A stretch of 64,000 nt of DNA from Ophiosphaerella korrae (Eukaryota > Ascomycota > Dothideomycetes > Pleosporales > Phaeosphaeriaceae): assembly GCA_028456385.1 (NCBI GenBank), contig JALNQF010000105.1:1-64000 (forward strand). The letters are read 5' to 3'. The first letter of the stretch is position 1; the number at the start of each line of letters is the position of its first letter. Shown here one piece after another: positions 54,174 to 64,000 of this stretch. The notes under the pieces are model-generated. The model saw only the letters and a list, made by a program, of their open reading frames with translations, was not told where the DNA came from and did not search any database. A program made the position numbers and the translations under genes.

Positions 54174-54593
54174 TATTATAGTAGTAACAAGAGAAATTAA
54201 GATAGAACTAATTAGTCCTAGCTTAGTTACTAACAAAGTATAAGATAAGTAAGGTAATAACTTATAAGATAATAAACTTAATTAGAAAACTAACTATAAT
54301 AAAGATATATAATAAATTTATAAAGCTAACTTTATAAATTTATAATTTTAGTAAATATAAAGTTATAAAGCGCTAAAAAGGTATTAAGTATATAGTTAGT
54401 AGTAATACGTATTATTAAGATAGTATTAGTAATCTAATCTCTAACCTAGAATACTAATACTTAATATTATATATATAAATTAACTATTATTTATAGTTAT
54501 TACTTAATTATAATATAAGCTTTTGTTATTACTTTCTAATCTACTAATACCCTTAAGTAGTTACTATAGTTAATAATAGGTAACCTTATTTTA
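54174..54593 (+). repeat. 3' LTR (420 bp) of the older Gypsy element
   Basis: Begins TATTATAGTAGTAACAAG. Near 54320 it holds a 14-bp duplication (AAGCTAACTTTATA-like) absent from the 5' LTR. Abuts the target duplication TAATT. Confidence 0.88.
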
Positions 54594-54598
54594 TAATT

Positions 54599-56149
54599 AG
54601 CTATCTTATTAAGAAAGTAATTTATCTAATTTACTTACTCTAGCTATAAGTTTTAAGTTTTATTATTTACTATATTAATTACGTCTTATATTTATACGTT
54701 TATAACTACTAGGTATAATACTATTCTAGCTATAGTAAACTCTTTAAAAGATAAGTAATTACTAAGTTTATTATCTTTAATTCTTTAGTATAAAATAAGA
54801 GTTAGAGCTTAGTAAACTTAGTAAGTAATTTCTTAAGTTTATCTTAAGATATAAAGAATATTCCTAGTAGTTAGTTTTTATTAATTTTAGTATTTAGTAG
54901 TAAATTATCTCTTAGCTTATCTAGGTTCTTTAGCTTAAGTATAAGCTAAAGTAATAATACTTTGCTAATATTTTATTAAGTATTATTAATTAAGTTATTT
55001 AATATAGTCTAGTTATTAAAAAAGACTTTAGTAACTAGTTTATACTTTAAAGAGCTACTTTAGTTAAAGAATATAAAGTTTATATCTAAGTTAAATTCTT
55101 TTATAATTAGTTAGTTAAAAGTAGCTAAGTTTATTATAGAGCTATTAGCTAGAAAAATACTTAGTGCTTATTAGAGAATTATATTAGATTTAAAATTGAG
55201 TTTACTAAGTAGTTTTAGCTAAATAAAAGATTTAAAGTCTATTACTTAATTTCTTTTATTATTTTATAAAGAAGGTTTAAAATATTATTAGAAGTTACTT
55301 AGTACTTTTTTTATTAGAGTAATTAGTATAGTAAGTTTTTAGGTCTATTTTTCTAGAAACTTAGTTTTAGTATATATTTTATAGATTTTTTATAGTATAG
55401 TAGCTTTAAAGTATTTTCTTAGTTTTTACTATATTTATAGTCTACTATTTATAGTATATTTTTATCTTATAAGTATACTTAGTATAAGTAAAAAAAAGTT
55501 ATAAGCTAGTATTATTTTAGTTTAAAAAGCTAGCTTTTAAAGAGATAGATTTTTTTTAATATAACTAAGTTATAGTATAATAAACTAAGTTATAGTAGTT
55601 ATATACTATATTAATATATTTAGCTATTAGTTTATAGAGATTTAGATCTTTAGTGCTAGTTAGTAAAAGTTTTAGTAAAGTCTAAAGTACTTTATTACCT
55701 AGTTTTTATAAATTAATTACTAGTAATTTATATAAGTTTAAAGGTTTTTTTTCTTTTTAGTACTACTAAAGAAGATTAATACTTAGTATAAGTATACTTT
55801 TACTTAAGTATATATAGTAAGTATAAGCTAAAGCTTTATAACTTATAAAGTAGTTAAACTACTTTTCTTTAGTATATATTTCTTTCTAAGACGTTAGCGC
55901 TAGTACTAGTAAAAAGAAAGTACTAGAAACTTTAACTAGAACTATAATATATTAAACTTAAAAGGCTACTTAGTATATTATAGCTAAAATAGAATCTAAT
56001 TCCTAGTAGTATAGTTCTTTTTAGCTAGCTAAGCTTAATTAAAAGTTAGCTATAATTAGCTTTTTTATAGTAACTCTAGTATAAGTAAAAAAGCTACTAG
56101 TATAGTTCTAAGTTATAAAAAAGATTATAAAAGTAAAATATTTTTAAAG
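54599..56149. other. RIP-degraded sequence, right host flank of the composite Gypsy
   Basis: AT-rich with RIP-type stops in long otherwise open runs on the minus strand. I do not recognise the protein. It continues the sequence that ends at 40664. Confidence 0.45.
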
Positions 56150-56345
56150 ATCTACTATTATATAACGTAGACTTTATTTAAAATAACTTAATAAAGTAGT
56201 TTTAATAATTAACTAAAGAGAGTAAATAGTAAATAAAGTTATCTAAGTAAGTACTAAGTATATATATATACTAGCTTACTAAGTACTAACTAAAAGTAAA
56301 AAATATAAGAGTTAACTTTTTTATAAAAGTATACTATATTAAGTA
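56150..56345 (-). repeat. Short interspersed repeat, copy 3, in the pogo element
   Basis: Reverse complement of the repeat at 14465-14700 and 35345-35555. It lies directly after the QPLDV-CF-like stretch of the pogo transposase remnant and interrupts it. Confidence 0.6.
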
Positions 56346-57419
56346 GCTAAAAGATATATAATAAATAAGCTAGTATATAAAAAGTAAAAATTATATTTTT
56401 AAAGTAGTAATTTTTAAAATCTTAGTTAAAGTAGCTTTTATAGCTTTATAAGATAAGTAGCTAGTATACTTTTACTTAACGTAACTTTATATATATATTA
56501 AAGTACTTTAACTACTTTAAGCTAAGTATATTAATTATCTAGCTATTTTCTAAGATAGATAACTTCTAATTAAGTAGTATACTTACTTTTTTATACTAAG
56601 TAGAGATATAAACGCGTTTTTTATAGATAATAAATAGTAGGATTATATACTTTACTATATAGATACCTTAGATTACTTTAGCTTACTTATAATTACTACT
56701 CTAAGTAAGAGTAAGTTATTTATACTTTTCTAAGCTTATAATAACTTTTATCTAAAAGCTAGTCTTATTAAAGTTATAGATATCTTTACTTACTACTTTA
56801 TACTAGGCCTTAGTTTCTTTTATAAGCTTAAACTATATACTAATAACTTTAGGATCTTCTTAGAGTATTCTCTAGTAATCCTTTACTTAGTTAAATACTA
56901 TTTTAAACTCTTCTTACTATGTTATAAAGTATATAAGCTAGTTTTTACTTATTAGTATTTTACTTTACGTAGTAAGTAGTTTATTAGCTATATTAGCTAC
57001 TTTATAGAGCTAGGGCGTAAATCCTTATTAGCTAAGGTTAAGAATATATTAGATAATTAACTACTCTTTAGTTATAGTAAGTTTCTAGTAGTTTAGTTAC
57101 GTAGTAGGTTAAAAGGTAATTCCTTTTAGTTATTTAGAAATCTACTAATAATTAACGTTGTTAGCTTTAGTAGCGCGTTGTTAGCTTTAAAATTAACTAG
57201 AAGCTAAAGCTTAAAGAGTGAGCTTAAGCCTACCTTCTTACTTAAGAATATTTTTCTTAGGTTGTTAAGATATAGTAGTGTAGAGATAGTATTCGTAAAA
57301 CTAAGAAAAAGTAGTAAGCTTAGTAGTTTAGTTAGCCTAGTTGTAGAATACGTTAATCTTTTAATATAAAAATGGATCTTTTAGCTATAGTAATTTAATT
57401 ATTATAAATATATTTTTTA

Positions 57420-57492
57420 ATTACTTTTATTTTAATAAAGTTAGTATTAAGTCTAGTAGTTTGGTATTTACTAGGCGTTGCGCTGACGTGCA
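57420..57492 (-). repeat. Pogo terminal repeat at the left edge of the FSH island
   Basis: Read on the minus strand it starts TGCACGTCAGCGCAACGCC, then TAGTAAATACCAAACTACTA. The same order, with RIP-type changes, appears on the plus strand at 59329-59400 and, for the first 35 bp, at 31229-31263. Confidence 0.75.
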
Positions 57493-57563
57493 TAGTATAA
57501 AAATACTAGGCTAAACCTAAAACACGCCCCCAACTAACCTACTATCTACTACCCTCACCCAAT

Positions 57564-58496
57564 TCACTGCTCCTGCTTGCGCTCACGCACCTCACGGATT
57601 ATGTCTCGAATAGTATCGCCGAGCTCCTTGACCGTGTCCTTGGTGCGGGGTAGCGTATGGCCCTTCGCGTGATCAAAGAGTACTGCAGTGTCCGGGTCGC
57701 AGACGTTGTAGAGGGCCATTGAGCCGTCTACGTAGGGGTCTAGCGAGCCGACTAAGCCGCATCGCTTGATCAGCCCATCTTCTTGCGGCTTAAACGGTTC
57801 GGGAGGCACTTACTAACGTTGCATACAGGTATTGGGATCACCTCGTCCGTCTCGTCGCTGTACATGAACCCAGTCAGGTCCTTCTTGAGCGGTGGCCATC
57901 CGCCGAAGAACATGGCGAGCTTGAAGTGGTTCTTGTAGTCACCCTGTGTTCTCCAGTCTGCCTCACGCATGATTACCGTCCCTGCAAGGATGGCGCCTTC
58001 CGAGTACCCAATAATGGCCTCAAAGGGGCCATGTTCTTTGATGATGCCTTTTACGTAGTCTAGTGCCTGGGAGGCGGTTGTAGCGAGAGCTTCCGACGAG
58101 CCAATAGGGGCAAACATGCGCAATGTGTCTTCTGGAGACGCACCCTGGGGAAAGTCGCGCATCTTTTCGAGGCCGTCATGCTCCACGGGGCCCTGAACCT
58201 GTTCCATCCAGCGGTAGAATGGAGGTCCTCCGAAGAATTCTTCGAACCCCGGCGGAGGGTTCGCTTCATGCTGGCCATGAGCAAAGTAAAAGTCAGCAGT
58301 GCCGTCACTTTCCATCTCGTTGATGAAAGGCGCTTCGACATGGTCAGTACCAACACAGAGTGGCTTGCTCGTACCTACCCATCTGCACCTTGAATTTCTG
58401 CGATCGCGTTAGCTATGACATACCTAAGCCATAGTGTGGCTAACCTACTTCGTCATTGGCAAAAGCGCCTGCAAGGCACAGGAACCTGGTAGGCAT
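57564..58496 (-). CDS. FSH1-family serine hydrolase (alpha/beta-hydrolase), 4 exons, intact
   Basis: Predicted cytosolic esterase/thioesterase-like hydrolase of the FSH1 family, which in fungi includes many stand-alone enzymes and some from polyketide clusters; the substrate is unknown. Exons (minus): 58496-58449, 58397-58379, 58332-57814, 57751-57564. They total 774 nt, giving 257 residues, the usual family size. Introns are 51, 46 and 62 bp, all GT-AG with GCTAAC, CTGAC and CTGATC branch sites. The N-terminus MPTRFLCLAGAFAND is the family's first strand and oxyanion region. The nucleophile Ser133 is in GYSEG (131-135), the acid is Asp200 in GSLDPYV, and the base is His227 in KGHTLPR. Exon 2 is only 19 nt. 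Starting at the ATG at 58315 instead would lose the first strand. There is no signal peptide. The only neighbours are transposons, and the gene is not RIP-mutated. Confidence 0.92.
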
Positions 58497-59328
58497 CTCG
58501 AAAAGATTGGTCAAAGTTTGGGTGGTGGCGGTGTTACAGCCACAATTGCCTTGAAGGTCAAGCAGATGGTATATTTACAGACGTCTTCTGCAGCATGCTC
58601 GTGAGAAGTTAAAGTGTTCGGCTTTGCTACACCCGGCCCTGACTACGTCAACACTAGCTCTCCTAGAATTGCCACAATAACACAAGAAAACCACACAATT
58701 TGAAGCCACTCGTCCGAGATGGCCCGAACGAACTGTTTTTTGGCCGGGATGTGGAGGACGCGATGTCGGGAGTTGCACTCGGCCATGACGAAGTCGGACG
58801 AACAGAGTTGTCAACAATGAATCGATCTACTTGATTAGGCCTGTCACGCTCCTCCTAGTGATCTTTTAATGCTTAATCGAGTAATCAATCTGTATATCGA
58901 TTGATTGTTGGCAACTGTGCAGACGAATGGCCAATACTATCACCCCCGAGCCCGTTTCCCGCATCGGAGTCTAACAAGCACCAGGGGCAAATTACTTACG
59001 GAGATTATAGTAGATTTCTGACCTAATTAGGTGTAAAGTTGTGACCAGGGTAGCTTTACAGCAGGACAGATAAGGTCCTATGGCTGATATTGCATACGTT
59101 GATGCGAGCAAACCATACGTGAAACATGTAATTGAGGCGTATTAGCCTACAACTACACGGGGCACATTGTAGTAGGAACCTAAGCACTCTACTATCCGCA
59201 CTAGATTTCTAACCGCTGCGTATTTCCGAGCGTCGCACGTGTAACTGTAATTTCTCGGTAATAGTTCCAGGTGTTCGGCAAGGGGTTCGGCAGCTAACTT
59301 TTAGTCCTAGAAACTAGCCAAGAGATCG
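58497..59328. other. Upstream region of the FSH hydrolase gene
   Basis: Normal-composition, probably non-coding. Apart from the inverted-repeat segment at 58806-58916, no coding frame or clear promoter motif could be supported. Confidence 0.45.
58806..58916. repeat. 111-bp MITE-like inverted repeat upstream of the FSH gene
   Basis: The arms AGTTGTCAACAATGAATCGA (58806 on) and, inverted, AGTTGCCAACAATCAATCGA (ending 58916) match at 19 of 21 positions, with a 69-bp spacer. It sits about 310 bp upstream of the FSH start codon. No target duplication is obvious. It could be a short MITE or a hairpin-forming regulatory segment. Confidence 0.55.
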
Positions 59329-59400
59329 ACGTTAGCGCAACACCCGCCTTAGCGCAATACCTAGTAAATACTAAACTACTAAACATAATACTAACTTTAA
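59329..59400 (+). repeat. Pogo-type terminal repeat at the right edge of the FSH island
   Basis: ACGTTAGCGCAACACC, then an extra partial copy (TTAGCGCAATACC), then TAGTAAATACTAAACTACTA and ATACTAACTTT. This matches the pogo end at 57492-57420 in opposite orientation with RIP-type differences. It marks the start of AT-rich sequence to the right. Confidence 0.7.
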
Positions 59401-60284
59401 TAACTAATAACTCTATTAAAATAAAAGTAATTAAGAATTTACTTATACTAATAAAATTACTATAACTAAGAATTTTTTTTTTTAAATTAAAAAATTACTA
59501 ATATTTATAATATAAATAAAATTAAATTATATAAAAAATACTAAGATTATAAAGCTTAAGATTTATTTAAAATAAAGTAACTTATATAAGCTAAGATTAT
59601 AATAAAAGTTAAATCTTATTTAATATATTATAAATTTAAAAAAAAAATATACTACTTATAATTTTTTTTTATAAAACTTTACTTTAAGTTTAGTATAAAA
59701 AAAATTACTAAATTATTTACTTTATTAATAAAGATAAAAATAAAATTATTTTTAAATAAATATTTAGTATAAATTATATATTATAGATATAATAGTATTT
59801 CTAAGTATTAATTTAATTAGTTTATCTTATAATAATAGTAAACTACTAAAGATATAAACTTAAATTAAAAAACTACTTATAACTAAAATATATAAGATAA
59901 GTAATTTATAATCTATAAACTTTAGTAATAAAATATTATAAAGTAAAGTAGTCTATAAATCTATTATAATAATAAGTATATAATATATATAATATTTAAT
60001 ATAAAGTATTTATTATTAATTTAATCTTTTAATCTAAAAGTAATATATTCTTAATATATATTACTTAGAATTATTATTATATTCTAATTTATTAATATTT
60101 AATTTAAACTTATACTAAACTAATTATATTTCTATTAACTATACTATACTTCTAAGAAAAAAGTTTAAAGTACTAAAGCTACTCTAATAATATTATATAT
60201 ATTAATAAATTATTTTAAATATTAAATATATACTTTACTTTAATTTTTATAATTAAAAATAAATTAATATAATAGAAAATCTAA
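59401..60284. other. RIP-degraded AT-rich sequence, probable interior of a pogo-type element
   Basis: Extremely AT-rich. No protein remnant could be recognised. The terminal repeat at 59329 suggests DNA-transposon origin. Confidence 0.4.
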
Positions 60285-60719
60285 ATATAACGTATTCTAT
60301 TAGCGAAGCGGCTATATTACTAAGACGGCTACTCTAAAATATACTAAAAAATCGAAAATTTAATATCTAATATCTTAACAACTATACTATAATAACTTCT
60401 AAAAATTTAATAGATTAAAGATTATATATAAAGTAGTAATCTATAAAATTTTTAGAACGTATAGCCTAGTTTATTTAATATTATTAATAAAAAAGTGTTT
60501 TTTACTATAGAAAATTTTACTATCTTAAGAACTACTAGGCTACACGCTTTAAAAATTTTATAGATTACTACTATATATATAATCTTTAATCTATTAAATT
60601 TTTAGAAGTTATTATAGTATAGTTATTAAGATATTAGATATTAAATTTTCGATTTTTTAGTGTATTTTAGAGTAGCCGTCTTAGTAATATAGCTACTTTG
60701 CTAATAGAATACATTATAT
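60285..60719. repeat. Near-perfect 435-bp palindrome (arms about 186 bp, spacer about 63 bp)
   Basis: The left arm 60285-60470 and right arm 60534-60719 are inverted copies. Shared segments include GTATTCTATTAGC, TATATTACTAAGACGGCTAC and AAAAAATCGAAAATTTAATA. Mismatches such as GCGAAGCGGC versus GCAAAGTAGC are of RIP type. Whether this is a foldback transposon, a MITE with very long TIRs or a hairpin from two head-to-head insertions is open. Only this copy is in the window. Confidence 0.85.
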
Positions 60720-61308
60720 ATATATAAAATAAATATAAAAAACTATTTAATTATTATTATAAATAAGAGTAAAAAGATTTTATATATATATAATTAAACT
60801 AAAATATAAGAAGATATTTTTAAAATAGTTTATATAAAGTAAATAGATATTTAATTACTTTATTAAGAAAAGTATAAAGAAATTTTACTAACTATTAATT
60901 TTAAATAGTAATAAATTTAATATTATTATAACTTTTATTAAACAATAACTATTAAAATAAAATAAAAATTATAATTTTTTTTATTTAATCTATACTTTTT
61001 AACTACTTAATATAATAATATTTAAATATATTAACTACTAAGTTTATAGATAAAGCTTTATACTAAGTACTAAAAGTAACTTTAATTTTTTATTTTAGTT
61101 TATATTAAAAAAAACAAAAAATTAAATAAATAAAACTTATATTATATTATTTTAAAGTAATTAAAATTTAGAAAAAGAAATCTAATTTTTTTTTAAAGAT
61201 TTTATTTATAAATACTTTATAAAAGTAAATTTTTTAAAAAACTTATTATCTATTTATAAAGCTAATTTAAAAAAAAATTATTTAGTTCTAAGAAAAAGTA
61301 AGAAGAAT
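60720..61308. other. RIP-degraded AT-rich sequence, nothing recognised
   Basis: Poly-A/T-rich sequence without coding remnants, LTR ends or inverted repeats that I can support. Confidence 0.4.
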
Positions 61309-63521
61309 AATATATTATATAAATAAGTAGCTAACTTAAGTAAGTAGTAAATACTAAACTAGTATACTACTTATATAAAATTATAAAATATTATCTTAAT
61401 AATAATAAAGCTAATATATAGCTTATTATCTTTAATATTAATTTATAATATATTTATAGTATTTAGTAAGCTATAGATATATAAAATATACTTTAAAGAA
61501 CTTTTAATAAAGAATATACTAAGAAGAGTATATAATATTACTATAAAGTAAACTTAAAGTACTTAATAAAACTAAAAAAAAAGCTATAGTTTAAAAAGTT
61601 ATTAAGTAGTTTAAATAAAGTTTTATATATAAAATATAGTAAATAAACTAATTAGAGTAAAATAAAGTAACTCTATTAGTAAAAACTAAGTTAATAACTT
61701 TTTTAAGTATACTTTTAATCTTTATAAGTACTAGAACTATTTATATAATTACTAGTAAGCTAGTTATAAAAGTTTTATAGCTATTTTATACTAGCTTAAC
61801 TTAATATAATAGATAAAATAAAAGTATAAGATTATAAATAAAAATATTAATAATTTTAATAAAACTAGCTTTATTATAAGTAAATTTTAGTATAAATAGT
61901 TATTACTAGATTAGAAGAAGCTAGAAAAAAGAAGATTATCTAGCTAAGTAATTATAAGTAAGTTACTATTATCTAAAGTGTATTAGCTATAAGTTACTTA
62001 CTTTTACTCTTTATTATTTTTATAAGTAGTATACTTATTAATATTTAGGTTAAAGCTTTACTACGTAATTAGATTATTAAAATAATATTATAGGCGTAAC
62101 AAGAGAAATCGAGATAGAACTAATTAATCTTAACTTAGGTACTAACAAAGTATAGGACGAGTAGGGTAACAACCTTAATTAGGAAACTACTTATAATTAG
62201 GACACGTAGTAGTAATCTATAGTTACGTACGAATAGATTAAGAGTAATTTGTAATAACGTACTAATAGATTAAAGTAATCTATAGTTACGTATAAATAGA
62301 TTAATAGTAATCTATAAGGTTGTACAAATAGATTAGTACAAGTATATAGCTATTACAACGCATATTATTAAGATAGTATTAGTAATCTAATCTCTAACCT
62401 AGAATACTAATACTTAATATTATATATATAAATTAACTATTGTTTATAGTTATTATAGATTATAAATATAAACTTTAGTTATTAACTCTTAATCTACTAA
62501 TAACCTATAGTAGTTACTTGTAGTTAATAATAGGGAACCCTATTATAAATAAGCTCTAATAGCTAGATAAATAATTAGCTTACTTTTACCTAGTTAGAGT
62601 ACTTTAATAAAGATATAAAGTTATATACTATAAGTATATACTAGCTACTTATAATTAATAGCTATTAGAGCTATAGCTTATATAAATTCTAAAACTATTT
62701 ATAAAAAAAAGAATATTATTCTTTTTTATATACTTTTATATTTATTATACTTACTATAACTTTTTAATTTTAGTTACTTTATACTTTTAAAGTATAAGTA
62801 TAGTAACTAGATTTTAGCTTTAGTATATAACTATATATATTTTATTAGTAAAGAAACTTTCTTTTAAGTATTTAAGCTAACTTTTAAATAGTCTTTAATA
62901 GTAAAGAATATTAAAGTAAGCTTTAAAAGTACTTAGCTAGTTTTATATAACTTAGATACTATTCTATTAAAGCCTAATATAAAGTTATAAACTCTGGTAT
63001 TATTACTACTAAATTAAAGTATAGTTTATACTTATTTAATAAAAGATTTAAAATAATTATAAGTTTATATAAGCTTATAAGATTAAAAGATTAAGTAGCT
63101 AAGTAAAGGTATATAGTAAGTTATATATAATATAGTATTATTATAAAAAAACTAAGTATATATATAATATATAATTAATAAACTTATAAAGTATTAGTTA
63201 AGATAATAAAAGTATATTTAGATAAAAGAAACTTTAAAAGTAAAAGAAGTATAAAACTTAATTACTAAAAAAAAAAAGTAAAGATTATAATACTAGTAAA
63301 AAGCTTATATATAAAGTAAATAGTATAGTATACTATAAATACTATAGTAAATAAAGATATAACTTTTATACTTATAAAGTAGAAATAAAAAATACTATAA
63401 ATAGTAATAAATTTAAAGAATAAATTAGCTTACTATAATTTTTAATAATTATATTATATATTATATAGTTATTCTACGTAGGTAGTATACTAGTTTAGCA
63501 ATAGCTACTTATAAAATATAT
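61309..63521. mobile_element. Inverted-repeat element, copy 2, enlarged by internal insertions
   Basis: 61309-62040 matches 31745-32440 and 63165-63521 matches 32430-32765, including both terminal repeats, so this is the same element. Between them lies about 1.1 kb not present in copy 1: a 462-bp solo LTR (62086-62547) and about 650 bp of other RIP-mutated sequence. The right terminal repeat has lost about 4 bp (TAAGTAGCTA where copy 1 has TAAGTAAGTAGCTA). Confidence 0.65.
62086..62547 (+). mobile_element. Gypsy solo LTR, 462 bp
   Basis: Begins TATTATAGGCGTAACAAG (from TGTTATAG...), ends CCCTATTATA and is flanked by a perfect 5-bp duplication AATAA (62081-62085 and 62548-62552). It belongs to the same LTR family as the Gypsy copies in the window, closest to the 40665 element (shared GAGAAATCGAGATAGAACTA-type start). 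It retains more C and G than the older copies. It has a variable middle part with repeated AATAGATTA motifs. Confidence 0.9.
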
Positions 63522-64000
63522 TTAGTAAATTAAATTACTTTATTATTTAACTATTTTTAAAAGTAAAATAAACTATTTTACTATAGAAAATATAAAGTAG
63601 AAGTTAAATAGAATTAAATAATAAGTATATTTTATAAAGTAAAATATATTCTTAAAAAATTATTACTATTTAAAAGAGTTTATATACTTATAATCTATAT
63701 ATATTTTTTTAAAGTAGTTTAAGAATTTTAAAAAATAGCTTAAAGAGTCTCTTTTTTAAAGAGAGAAAGAAATACTTATAATATTTACTCTAAGATTAAA
63801 AGTTTAAGAAAAACTTTTAATATTAAAATAACTAATATTTATAATTAGTTCTAATTTTCTAAATAGATATAGAAGATTATTTAATAAAAAGAAAAAAAAA
63901 ATTATATAAAAGCTACTTACTTTTAAAAAAATAAAAAAAATTATATTAAAACTTCTTAATTATTTTTTTTTAAAAAAATAAAAAAAAAATAAAAATAAAA
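63522..64000. other. AT-rich sequence ending in A-rich low complexity
   Basis: RIP-like AT-rich sequence that becomes mostly poly-A/T after about 63880. No gene or defined repeat is seen. It may continue beyond the window. Confidence 0.45.

Larger units (their letters stand above)
40665..54593 (+). mobile_element. Ty3/Gypsy element split by a younger Gypsy copy, RIP-inactivated
   Basis: LTRs at 40665-41070 (406 bp) and 54174-54593 (420 bp) differ by a 14-bp insertion plus base changes. The flanks are TAATT on both sides (40660-40664 and 54594-54598), a perfect target duplication. Two of the terminal bases show transversions that RIP does not explain (G to T at 40666, A to T at 54591), so this copy is old. 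Its gag/protease part is 41071-43146 and its reverse transcriptase, RNase H and integrase are 50175-54173. Between them sits the complete copy 43147-50169. Without that and one target copy it is about 6.9 kb. Confidence 0.9.
56150..57492 (-). mobile_element. Fot1/pogo DNA transposon, minus strand, 5' end at the FSH gene island
   Basis: The outer end at 57492, read on the minus strand, is TGCACGTCAGCGCAACGCC. The transposase remnant runs from about 57360 leftward. A DNA-binding part reads QYIL-L---GF-P and NKLL (about 57080-56980). The first catalytic motif reads DIYNFNKTSFQ, from DIYNFDETGFQ-like (about 56760), followed by an IIYK--V-IST-Y segment. Near 56450 it reads LLIL-SY-SYF, from the GHxSH region, and near 56370 a QPLDV-CF-like stretch. 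RIP stops break all of it. The left end was not found, because a short repeat intervenes at 56150-56345 and the sequence beyond is unrecognised. Confidence 0.75.

Noticed and set aside
57770..58356. FSH gene starting at the ATG at 58315 (or in another frame at 58356)
   Set aside because: These starts lose the N-terminal FLCLAGAF strand. Two short introns with good branch sites join the ATG at 58496 to the body in frame and restore the usual family length.
58575..58817. 80-codon minus-strand frame upstream of the FSH gene
   Set aside because: Arg/Cys-rich translation without family features. It overlaps the 111-bp inverted-repeat segment. Treated as chance.
57492..59329. FSH island as a gene captured inside one transposon between two inverted ends
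   Set aside because: The outer ends of both terminal repeats face the gene, so the gene lies outside both elements rather than between the ends of one.

Overview
The window looks like a repeat-rich segment of a filamentous ascomycete genome. Three things point there. The two real genes have short (46-62 bp) spliceosomal introns with fungal GCTAAC/GCTGAC-type branch sites. The rest is almost entirely LTR retrotransposons and pogo/Fot1 DNA transposons. Those transposons carry the marks of repeat-induced point mutation (RIP): CpA and TpG are nearly absent, TpA is everywhere, and former CAG/CAA/TGG codons have become stops. The species cannot be named from sequence alone. No rRNA, tRNA, CRISPR array or operon was seen.

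Layout. 1-3612: RIP-degraded unidentified repeat with a 12-bp tandem array. 3613-12915: 3' part of a Ty3/Gypsy element whose LTR is split by a complete minus-strand Gypsy copy (5485-12506). 14046-23271: minus-strand Fot1/pogo element split by a complete plus-strand Gypsy copy (15448-22727), which itself carries an unmutated 254-bp solo LTR (20176-20429). About 24.4-31.2 kb: the first normal-composition island, with a decayed reading frame, a 116-bp solo LTR and an intact 15-exon ABC-B multidrug-type transporter on the minus strand (25920-30563). 31.2-40.7 kb: a pogo-type terminal repeat, a 1-kb inverted-repeat element and a minus-strand Ty1/Copia element. 40665-54593: a Gypsy element split by a younger, less mutated Gypsy copy (43147-50169). 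54.6-57.5 kb: RIP-degraded sequence and a minus-strand pogo element. 57.5-59.3 kb: the second island, with one intact 4-exon FSH1-family serine hydrolase (57564-58496, minus). 59.3-64 kb: another pogo-type end, a 435-bp near-perfect palindrome, a second copy of the inverted-repeat element and a solo LTR with a perfect target duplication.

The two genes lie 27 kb apart on the same strand and show no shared regulation. The strongest result is the insertion history, read from target-site duplications: element into element, then RIP, then later insertions that escaped it. A second result is that one transposon terminal sequence (TGCACGTC[A/G]GCGCAACGCC-like) sits at three of the four borders between gene islands and AT-rich sequence. 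Intron-exon models were built by eye from splice signals and reading frame. Both close to exact codon multiples with all catalytic motifs present.
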